NCBI GenBank assembly: GCA_030618675.1
Contig: JAUXCV010000120.1
Coordinates: 1 to 5,621 of the forward strand
Direction of reading: 5' to 3'
DNA length: 5,621 bases
Source of the DNA: Acidimicrobiia bacterium
GTDB taxonomy: Bacteria > Actinomycetota > Acidimicrobiia > Spongiisociales > UBA5794
The position numbers and the translations under genes were made by a program. Positions 1 through 4,914 of the stretch are shown piece after piece; position 1 is the stretch's first letter; every line of letters begins with the position of its first letter. Below the pieces are notes generated by a model. The model had not been told where the DNA came from. It saw only the letters and a list, made by a program, of their open reading frames with translations, and did not search any database.

Positions 1-596
1 ATAGAGCGAGGGGCCGCGAGCAGGTCGGCCTGGATCAGGACGATCTCGCCGATAGACGTTTCGATGTCGGCGAACAGATCGACGCCGCTTTCTTCGAGAC
101 GATCGAGGACGAGACCGGCTGCCCCGTCGAGATCGATGGCGACGTTCCCGCTCTCGGTCGTGGCGATGTCTCCTTCGAGGATTCCGATGAAGGTGGTGTG
201 CATCGCGTTGAGTCCGGTGGTCCACACCTTCGAAAAGGCGTCGGATTCGACCAGGCCCACGGTCGTCTCGTAGATGAACTCCTGTGTGAAGTCGGTGAAC
301 CTCGGTGTGAGGAACACGAGTTGCTCAGGGAGTATGTTCGCCACGTGGTCCTCGACTGCTCCGGCGGGATCAAGCGCCTCGACCGCGTGCACGGCGATGG
401 CGGTCGAGATGGCCGGGTCCTTCGGAAGGGGAGCGAGGCTCTCGACGAAGTGCTCGGTGTCGAAGATCCTGTCGTGGAGCCAGTACGTGTCGACGGCGAT
501 CGACACGAGGATGGCCGCGATCACGGCAAGGGTGATCCCGATGGCGACCGGAACCTTCTCTCGTTGTTCGGTCCGCTTCTGGAGATCCTCGTTCAT
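1..596 (-). CDS. Membrane-anchored extracytoplasmic protein, actinobacterial family (partial, C-terminus outside window)
   Basis: The ORF starts with ATG at 594-596 and is open to the window edge, giving 198 codons without a stop; the C-terminal part lies beyond position 1. A strong Shine-Dalgarno (GAGGGGAG) lies about 4 nt upstream of the start. The protein begins with a short charged stretch (KRTEQREK, residues 7-14), then one hydrophobic segment at about residues 15-40. By the positive-inside rule this puts the rest outside the membrane. Residues 46-70 (DTEHFVESLAPLPKDPAI) resemble the 'DTDRYVxTVAPLAxDPAV' block found just after the first helix in a widespread family of uncharacterised actinobacterial integral membrane proteins; many members have a second C-terminal helix, which would be off this window. 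The remainder is acidic and probably mostly helical, with no catalytic motif that I recognise. It lies 21 bp downstream of the peroxiredoxin stop codon, so the two are probably co-transcribed. The function is unknown. Family assignment is from memory of the motif. Confidence 0.82.
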   Translation of the reverse strand, partial: MNEDLQKRTEQREKVPVAIGITLAVIAAILVSIAVDTYWLHDRIFDTEHFVESLAPLPKDPAISTAIAVHAVEALDPAGAVEDHVANILPEQLVFLTPRFTDFTQEFIYETTVGLVESDAFSKVWTTGLNAMHTTFIGILEGDIATTESGNVAIDLDGAAGLVLDRLEESGVDLFADIETSIGEIVLIQADLLAAPRS

Positions 597-617
597 CGAT
601 CTCCCCTCGTGGCCGTC

Positions 618-1079
618 CTAGCCGATCTCGCCGAGCGCCGTGACGTACTCATCGAACTCGCGGCCGACGCTGAGCGCGCCGCTGTCGATGACGGTGCGAA
701 CGATCCCGTCGGCGTCGAGAACGAACGTCAACCGGTTTGCTCCGCCGACGTCCTCGTTGAACGCGCCGTACGCGGTGGCGACGACGCCGTGTGGCCAGAA
801 GTCGGAGAGGACCGGGAACGTGAAGCCGTTCTCATCGGACCACTTCTTCGCGACCGGAACGGCGTGACAGGTGATGACAACGACATTGGCATCGAGGCCG
901 TTGAGCGTCGCCAGTTGATCACGGATCGCGCAACTCTCATCGTCGCAGATGCCTGTGAAAGGGAACGGGATGAAGACGATCAGGCTCTTCTTGCCCCTCA
1001 GATCGTCGAGCGCGACGGTGTTCTTGTCCTGGTCGACAAGCGAGAACGACGGGGCGAGAGAGCCAACGGTGGCGGACAT
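618..1079 (-). CDS. ahpE: AhpE-like peroxiredoxin
   Basis: A 153-residue thioredoxin-fold thiol peroxidase that would reduce hydrogen peroxide, organic hydroperoxides or peroxynitrite in the cytoplasm. The Prx signature PxxxTxxC is present as P38, T42 and C45, and C45 is the peroxidatic cysteine. The conserved active-site arginine is R116 (in GANRLTF). The blocks GFTFP, SDFWPHG and AYGAFNE, and tryptophans at 80 and 95, match my memory of Mycobacterium tuberculosis AhpE closely, in length and numbering. Two further cysteines are visible: C50, five residues after C45, where BCP/PrxQ enzymes carry their resolving cysteine, and C71. In mycobacteria AhpE is recycled by mycothiol and mycoredoxin; here C50 may instead, or also, form an intramolecular disulfide. 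The ATG at 1077-1079 has a good Shine-Dalgarno (AAGGAG) 7 nt upstream. The gene follows a repeat hairpin and precedes a membrane-protein gene by 21 bp. There is no signal peptide. Confidence 0.95.
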   Translation of the reverse strand: MSATVGSLAPSFSLVDQDKNTVALDDLRGKKSLIVFIPFPFTGICDDESCAIRDQLATLNGLDANVVVITCHAVPVAKKWSDENGFTFPVLSDFWPHGVVATAYGAFNEDVGGANRLTFVLDADGIVRTVIDSGALSVGREFDEYVTALGEIG

Positions 1080-1107
1080 GGAACATCTCCTTGGGGGTGT
1101 GGGATTG

Positions 1108-1113
1108 AATCTA
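1108..1113 (-). promoter_or_regulatory. Candidate -10 box for the peroxiredoxin gene
   Basis: Read on the minus strand this is TAGATT, which fits the actinobacterial TANNNT -10 pattern. It would place a transcription start near 1101 and a short leader of about 20 nt that contains the AAGGAG ribosome site. The matching -35 position falls inside the octamer repeats and is a poor match to TTGACA. It would allow the peroxiredoxin gene to be transcribed separately from the protease genes upstream. The motif is short, so chance is a real alternative. Confidence 0.3.
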
Positions 1114-1123
1114 GTGGGTTGAA

Positions 1124-1182
1124 GTAGATCAGTAGATCAGTAGATCAGTACTGCTCTACTTGCTACTGCTCTACTGATCTAC
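1124..1182. repeat. Octamer-repeat hairpin between DUF2342 and peroxiredoxin genes
   Basis: On the plus strand GTAGATCA occurs three times head to tail (1124-1131, 1132-1139, 1140-1147). After it come two copies of TACTGCTCTACT (1149-1160, 1164-1175) and then GATCTAC, which is the reverse complement of the first units. The 19-nt arm 1132-1150 pairs with 1164-1182 with one mismatch (T1145 with C1169), leaving a 13-nt loop. The right arm ends at the base next to the stop codon of the DUF2342 gene (1183-1185), so it would fold in the 3' end of that mRNA. There is no T tract, so it is not a classical intrinsic terminator; it could stabilise or attenuate the transcript, or be a member of a dispersed palindromic repeat family. 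Four GATC sites fall within it. Confidence 0.85.
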
Positions 1183-2328
1183 TCAGAGCTCGAACTGATC
1201 CATCATCACTCTGGCCGCCCAACCTACCGGGTCGGTCAACTCTGCCAGGTTCGGGAGGTTCTCGGGCTGCTCCCACACACGGTCGAGGGCCGGTTCACCC
1301 CATCGCTCTTCGACCTCGACGCAGAACGCTGCGGCGTCACCGGCGCGGTACCGCTGCAGTTCGAGGCCGACCACTTGCTGAAGTGACTGCTCGGTCTGGT
1401 CGGGCTCGGATCGTCGGCGAGCGTTCGCCGCCTCGATTCGATCGAGGTCCGGCAGTACCTCAGCCCCTGCCTTGCGGACCACGTAGTCGCCGTAACCCTC
1501 GACGTAGGCGGTGAGAGATTGGATCGCAGCGAGGCGGTCTGGATCGGACGTGCCCTTCAAGAGAGCCGGGGTCGAGGTTCCCTCCTCACCGAGCAGGTCA
1601 CGGATCCGGTCCGGGTCCTCGAGCGCACCGATCTGCCCCATGACATCGGACAGATCGAGTTCGACGGTCTCGTAGAAGGCTTCGACCACGGATACGAAAT
1701 GGCCCCGAAGCCACTCGATCTCCATGAGTCGATGGAAGAGCATCTCGTGGAGCGCTGCCCACAAGCGGACCTGGCGCGGGTCGACTTCCGCTTCGAACGC
1801 GAATGCTTCGACGTTCGGGACGATGAGGTACGGCTGGTCGTGGTCGATAGCCGGGATCCCGGTGTCGAACTGTCCGAGCACCCGATGGGCCATGAAACCG
1901 ACCATCGTTCCGGCTTGCATGCCGAGAAGTGCCGGACCGAGGGGCTGGAGCATCGCTCCCATCTGGCCGAGTGATTCGGCGCCGGGGAGTCCTGCGAAGC
2001 CACCGGTGAGCTTGTCGCCGAGGGGTTCTATCAGGATGCGGAAGGTCTGCTCGTTCTCCAGCGCCCACGTTGCTCGATCGGTGGGATTGAGTTCACCGGG
2101 AGACGGTGCCGGCAGGTCCGCCGTGGCTTGGATCCGCAACTCGGCCAGTTGGGCGAGCTCCCGGTACTCCTCCGCGAGGTCGGGTTCGATCGGTTCGCGT
2201 TCCCCCGCGAGGTTTTTCGTCAGTTCCCTCGCGAGCTTCCAGTTGACCGGTCCCGACGATTGGAACATGCGGAACATCTGGGCGAAGAGGTCATCGCCGT
2301 CGCCGCTGATCGGGAGGTCACCCGTCAT
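1183..2328 (-). CDS. DUF2342 / zincin-like metallopeptidase type II family protein
   Basis: A 381-residue soluble protein without a signal peptide or membrane segment. It has features of the DUF2342 family (coenzyme F420-associated / zinc-dependent metalloprotease type), common in actinobacteria: an N-terminal DLFAQMFRMFQSSGPVNWKLA block (residues 13-33), a Gly/Met/Leu-rich middle (about 104-152, GGFAGLPGAESLGQMGAMLQ onward), YLIVPN at 167-172, the ALHE helix at 192-195 and EGYGDYVV at 277-284. Family members are inferred metallopeptidases with a zincin fold. Here the expected HExxH is HEMLFH: H194 and E195 are kept, but the second histidine is at 199 and not 198, so zinc binding and catalysis are doubtful. 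E277 is the likely position of the third ligand. The ATG at 2326-2328 has a GAGGAG site about 8 nt upstream and overlaps the protease stop by 11 nt, indicating translational coupling. It ends directly against the repeat hairpin. The physiological role is unknown. Confidence 0.88.
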   Translation of the reverse strand: MTGDLPISGDGDDLFAQMFRMFQSSGPVNWKLARELTKNLAGEREPIEPDLAEEYRELAQLAELRIQATADLPAPSPGELNPTDRATWALENEQTFRILIEPLGDKLTGGFAGLPGAESLGQMGAMLQPLGPALLGMQAGTMVGFMAHRVLGQFDTGIPAIDHDQPYLIVPNVEAFAFEAEVDPRQVRLWAALHEMLFHRLMEIEWLRGHFVSVVEAFYETVELDLSDVMGQIGALEDPDRIRDLLGEEGTSTPALLKGTSDPDRLAAIQSLTAYVEGYGDYVVRKAGAEVLPDLDRIEAANARRRSEPDQTEQSLQQVVGLELQRYRAGDAAAFCVEVEERWGEPALDRVWEQPENLPNLAELTDPVGWAARVMMDQFEL

Positions 2329-3655
2329 CGGACGTCTCCTCGTCGACGATCGGCGCAGGATCCTCCGGCCGCTCGTCCAGGATCAGAGCAGCGGTGATCG
2401 ACTCTCCATTCCGCAACACGGTGACCTTGATCTCATCGCCTACGTGATAGAGGCGCAGTTCGACGACGAGGTCCTCCATCGTTGTGATCGCTATTCCCTC
2501 GACCGAGACGATGACGTCTTGCGCGATGAACCCCGCGTCCGCTGCGGCAGATCCCTCATCGCCATCCCAGAGTCTGGCGATCTCGGCACCGGATGGGGTG
2601 AGAGCGCCATCGTCCGCCGATTCGACGTAGTCGGCGCCGTAGATGCCGAGGAAGCTGTGGCGGACCGCTCCCGTCTCGATGATCTCATCCGTGATGCGCT
2701 GAACGAGTTCGACGGGAATGGCATATCCGATGCCTTCGGCACCACCGCGGCCCACGCCGATCGCAGAAGTGATCCCGATGAGGTCTCCCTCGGCGTCCAC
2801 GAGGGCGCCTCCGCTCGATCCCGACGTGATGGGCGCATCGGTCTGGAGCATGCCGTAGAGATTGTCTTGGTCGCCGAACTGGACCGTGCGGGAGAGGGCT
2901 GAGATAACGCCGGTGGTGAGAGAAGCGCCACCGATCTGGCCGAGTGGGTTCCCGACCGCGACGGCGAACTGCCCGACGGTCACGTCGTCTGTGGAGCCGA
3001 AGTCGATCGGGGGAAGACTGTCGAGGTCGACCTTGAGCACGGCGAGATCGGTATGCGGATCAGAGCCGACGACCTCTGTGTCGTAGGTCCGTCCGTCCTG
3101 AAGAACGATCCGGCTGACGGTCGAGTCTGCGATGACATGATGGTTGGTGACGATGAACCCGTCTTGCAGGATGACTCCCGAGCCGCTGCCGGTGAGGGTC
3201 AGGACGGTCTCTTCGAGGTCGTTCTCGCCGAGGTCACCGACTTCGACGGTCACGACGGACGGAAGAACCTTGACGGCGATGGCTTCCGCGACGTTGATGT
3301 CACCGCCGTCGGCGATGATCTCGGTGGTGACCTGTTGGATCACGGTGGTGGGTGGAGACGCGGCCGCGTCGGAGGGAGATGCGGTGGTCTCGGTGGTGGT
3401 GGTCGAGAAGAGGCCGAGAAGAGCGAGGATGCCGACGACCGCTGCGGCGCCGAGGACGGCGGAGATGAACGCCACGACACCGGTCGAGATGTGGCGGCGG
3501 CTCTCTGTCTCGGGTTCCCGGCGTTGCGGGGGTTCGGGGGTTTCCGGTGCACCCGCGGACGGCACGCTCCACGGGGTCAGATAGGACCCCTGTGCTGAGT
3601 CTGCCGGCCGAGATTCCGGCCACTCTGGCGTACTCCGATGGGTAATGTCGTCCAC
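2318..3655 (-). CDS. HtrA/DegP-type S1C serine protease with PDZ domain, membrane-anchored
   Basis: A 445-residue protease of the HtrA family, which degrades or refolds damaged proteins at the cell envelope. The order is: a Pro/Glu/Arg-rich cytoplasmic N-terminus (1-55); one transmembrane helix (about 58-83); a Thr/Ser/Ala/Pro-rich linker (84-112); a trypsin-like domain (about 120-325) with triad H173 (TNHHVI), D203 (HTDLAVLKV) and S281 (GSSGGAL); and a PDZ domain (about 335-430). The usual GNSGGP around the serine is GSSGGA here, which keeps the catalytic serine and oxyanion glycines. The PDZ domain is unusual: it has a DGDEG insertion before the AADAG helix, and the common GD-V-I is QDVI. 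The single anchor and proline-rich cytoplasmic tail are like mycobacterial PepD/HtrA proteins. The start is GTG at 3653-3655; there is no ribosome site, but a TACAAT box lies 7 nt upstream, suggesting a leaderless mRNA. It diverges from moaE and overlaps the next gene by 11 nt. Confidence 0.95.
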   Translation of the reverse strand: MDDITHRSTPEWPESRPADSAQGSYLTPWSVPSAGAPETPEPPQRREPETESRRHISTGVVAFISAVLGAAAVVGILALLGLFSTTTTETTASPSDAAASPPTTVIQQVTTEIIADGGDINVAEAIAVKVLPSVVTVEVGDLGENDLEETVLTLTGSGSGVILQDGFIVTNHHVIADSTVSRIVLQDGRTYDTEVVGSDPHTDLAVLKVDLDSLPPIDFGSTDDVTVGQFAVAVGNPLGQIGGASLTTGVISALSRTVQFGDQDNLYGMLQTDAPITSGSSGGALVDAEGDLIGITSAIGVGRGGAEGIGYAIPVELVQRITDEIIETGAVRHSFLGIYGADYVESADDGALTPSGAEIARLWDGDEGSAAADAGFIAQDVIVSVEGIAITTMEDLVVELRLYHVGDEIKVTVLRNGESITAALILDERPEDPAPIVDEETSDDG

Positions 3656-3662
3656 GGAACCG

Positions 3663-3668
3663 ATTGTA
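3663..3668 (-). promoter_or_regulatory. Candidate -10 box for leaderless transcription of the HtrA-type gene
   Basis: The minus strand reads TACAAT, five of six matches to TATAAT and a match to TANNNT. Seven nucleotides separate it from the GTG start of the protease, which would put the transcription start on or next to the G of GTG. No Shine-Dalgarno is visible in those bases, which agrees with a leaderless mRNA, a common type in actinobacteria. The -35 region, 17 nt further up (3686-3691, CGGAGA on the minus strand), is weak. The first base of the box, at 3668 on the complementary strand, is the A of the moaE ATG. Confidence 0.5.
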
Positions 3669-4123
3669 TGCCCTCACACCACCTATCTCCGCAGTCAGAT
3701 CTGATCGCCGTATCACCGGATTCGGTCGATCCGTCCGCGGTCGTCGCTGCGGTCTCCGCAGCCGGTGCCGGTGCCGTCGTGCTGTTCGTTGGGACCGTGC
3801 GCGATCACTCGAAAGGCCGCACCGGTGTGACGCACCTCGAGTACGAGGCCTACGACGAGCAGGTCACCGACAAGATCGCGGAGGTAGTCGCCGAGGTACG
3901 TGACCGGTGGCCGGTTCTCCGGGTCGCTGCGATCCATCGGACCGGCGAGCTCGCAGTGGGCGAGATCTCGATCGCTGTAGCGGTGTCATCGCCACACCGG
4001 GGTGATGCGTTCGAAGCCGGGCGTTATCTCATCGACGAGATCAAGTCGCGGGCGCCCATCTGGAAGAAGGAGCACTGGCCGGGCGGCGCCGAATGGGTGA
4101 GGGAGGATCTCCATCACTCCTGA
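3668..4123 (+). CDS. moaE: Molybdopterin synthase catalytic subunit MoaE
   Basis: A 151-residue MoaE, the large subunit of molybdopterin synthase. With the thiocarboxylated small subunit MoaD it adds two sulfurs to cyclic pyranopterin monophosphate to make the molybdopterin dithiolene in the cytoplasm. Family blocks are all present: FVGTVRDHSKG (40-50), LEYEAY (57-62), HRTGELAVGE (90-99), SPHRGDAFEA (108-117) and IKSRAPIWKKE (125-135). K126 and K133 have the 7-residue spacing of E. coli K119 and K126, the catalytic pair, and H110-R111 is the conserved HR. I chose ATG 3668 because an ATG at 3638 would add ten residues with no family resemblance and run 18 nt into the protease gene. The ribosome site is weak (GGAA at 3656-3659). 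No moaD is visible in the window, so the partner must be elsewhere. The stop lies near the start of the HEAT-repeat gene. Confidence 0.95.
   Translation: MPSHHLSPQSDLIAVSPDSVDPSAVVAAVSAAGAGAVVLFVGTVRDHSKGRTGVTHLEYEAYDEQVTDKIAEVVAEVRDRWPVLRVAAIHRTGELAVGEISIAVAVSSPHRGDAFEAGRYLIDEIKSRAPIWKKEHWPGGAEWVREDLHHS
4102..4106 (+). promoter_or_regulatory. Ribosome binding site inside the moaE 3' end, for the HEAT-repeat gene
   Basis: GGAGG lies within the last codons of moaE. In the HEAT-gene frame the codon 6 nt downstream is ATC (4113-4115), which would be a non-standard start. No ATG, GTG or TTG occurs in that frame between the upstream stop (4098-4100) and GTG 4206, which has no ribosome site of its own. 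The site therefore argues for a start near 4113, coupled to moaE translation by an 11-nt overlap with the moaE stop. Confidence 0.45.
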
Positions 4124-4205
4124 CCCAGCCGGGGATGGCGACGGGAAGGCGCTGATCCGTCTGCTCGACGATCCGCTTCCGTACCTCGATCACGACGAAG
4201 CGGCG

Positions 4206-4721
4206 GTGCGTCGACTCGCGATCTCGGTGTGCGTTGCTTCCGGTCTCATCGCCGATTCGGTAGCGGAGTTCCGCCGGCTGGTCATCGAAGACGAAGACGG
4301 TGCGGTCCGGGCGATGGCCGCTGAGGCTCTCGGTGGCACCGACGGGGACTGTGCCGAAGTCCTCGCGCACGGTCGCGACGATGACGATCCCCGTGTCGTC
4401 GAGGCGGTTGCCACGGCGTACGGGGAACTACGGGATCCGTCGGCCGTTCCGTGGCTCATCGAACTGGCGTCGAGAAACGGCGATCGAGCGGTTCGGGAGG
4501 CCGCGGTCGCAGCGCTCGGAGCGATCGGAGACGAAGCGGCGCTGTCGACGCTGCTGGAACTCGTTGCCGCCGGCCCACCGCAGGTGCGCCGACGGGCGGT
4601 GGTTGCTCTCACGGTATTCGATGATCCGGCGGTAGAGCCGGCGATCCGGGCGGCGGCAAAGGACCGCAACCCGTCGGTCCGCGAGGCAGCAGAGATGGTC
4701 GTGGGCCGCCAACCCAACTAA
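4206..4721 (+). CDS. HEAT-repeat protein (true start probably upstream, near 4113)
   Basis: From GTG 4206 the protein is 171 residues and consists almost entirely of HEAT-like (PBS-lyase type) alpha-helical repeats of about 30 residues: about 1-30, 31-59 (DGAVRAMAAEALGG), 60-91 (DPRVVEAVATAYGELRDP), 92-122 (DRAVREAAVAALGAIGD), 123-153 (PPQVRRRAVVAL) and a last half repeat (NPSVREAAEMVVG). Such solenoids are protein-protein scaffolds; some are bilin lyase-related, but no catalytic residues are identifiable and the partner is unknown. The GTG falls inside repeat 1 (EAAVRRLAIS), cutting its first helix. The frame stays open upstream to 4101 and encodes KALIRLLDDPLPYLDHDE, which would complete that repeat, so the real start is likely upstream. 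The only well-placed candidate is ATC 4113 behind GGAGG, giving about 202 residues. It follows moaE and is probably co-transcribed with it. No signal peptide is seen. A sequencing error at the start is an alternative. Confidence 0.85.
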   Translation: MRRLAISVCVASGLIADSVAEFRRLVIEDEDGAVRAMAAEALGGTDGDCAEVLAHGRDDDDPRVVEAVATAYGELRDPSAVPWLIELASRNGDRAVREAAVAALGAIGDEAALSTLLELVAAGPPQVRRRAVVALTVFDDPAVEPAIRAAAKDRNPSVREAAEMVVGRQPN

Positions 4722-4733
4722 CCCCCACACTGC

Positions 4734-4841
4734 ATACCCAGGGTTGACAGCGTCCTATATGGTGCCGACAGCCCGCGGAATGAAGTACTCCAGGAACCGC
4801 GGGCTGGCGGCAGCGCATGCGGGGACCACAACCCTGGGTAT
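4734..4841. repeat. Nested palindrome with 13-bp outer inverted repeats
   Basis: The outer arms ATACCCAGGGTTG (4734-4746) and CAACCCTGGGTAT (4829-4841) are perfect inverted repeats. Inside, GTCC (4752-4755) can pair with GGAC (4823-4826). The inner arm 4764-4778 pairs with 4797-4811 over 15 positions with one mismatch (A4768/G4807), including the perfect 10-bp CAGCCCGCGG/CCGCGGGCTG, around an 18-nt loop (4779-4796). The element lies 12 bp after the HEAT-gene stop and before the acyl-CoA ligase gene. It has no T tract. It could be a terminator-like RNA hairpin for the upstream operon, a structured non-coding RNA, a dispersed palindromic repeat, or a pair of protein-binding sites, because each outer arm contains the near-palindrome ACCC(A/T)GGGT. 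Confidence 0.8.
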
Positions 4842-4874
4842 ACGACGGTCGACGCAGGCGGCCGTTCAAGCCTC

Positions 4875-4880
4875 TAAAGT
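4875..4880 (+). promoter_or_regulatory. Candidate -10 box for the acyl-CoA ligase gene
   Basis: TAAAGT fits TANNNT and lies 34 nt before the GTG start, leaving room for a leader with the GGAGGA ribosome site at 4901-4906. No good -35 is visible 16-18 nt upstream. The call is weak and rests on position and one short motif. Confidence 0.25.
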
Positions 4881-4914
4881 ACCTCGGCATTCGGCTAGTG
4901 GGAGGAAGCAGGCG

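Noticed and set aside
198..1127. 309-codon plus-strand open frame
   Set aside because: It is antisense to the peroxiredoxin and membrane-protein genes, which have clear family motifs and ribosome sites. The product is Arg/Asp/Glu/Val-rich, typical of antisense frames in high-GC DNA.
1124..1182. CRISPR-like repeats
   Set aside because: Units are 8 bp, head to tail with no spacers, and there are no cas genes.
1724..2902. 392-codon plus-strand open frame
   Set aside because: It lies antisense across the DUF2342 and protease genes, has low-complexity Ser/Arg-rich sequence and no recognisable domain.
3638..3667. Earlier ATG for moaE at 3638
   Set aside because: It adds ten residues unlike MoaE N-termini, has no ribosome site and would overlap the protease coding sequence by 18 nt. 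ATG 3668 fits the family better, though 3638 cannot be excluded.
4744..4749. TTGACA as a -35 box
   Set aside because: It is a perfect -35 hexamer, but 16-18 nt downstream there is only GC-rich stem sequence with no TANNNT; the TATATG at 4757 is far too close. It is also part of the palindrome arm and flank.
4734..4841. Integron attC site
   Set aside because: attC core sites read RYYYAAC at the 5' end and GTTRRRY at the 3' end. Here the arms have GTTG on the left and CAAC on the right, the opposite arrangement, and there is no integrase or cassette array.
4734..4841. Small IS-derived MITE
   Set aside because: The outer inverted repeats look like terminal repeats, but the flanks show no target-site duplication and no transposase-related sequence is present; the copy number cannot be judged from this window.
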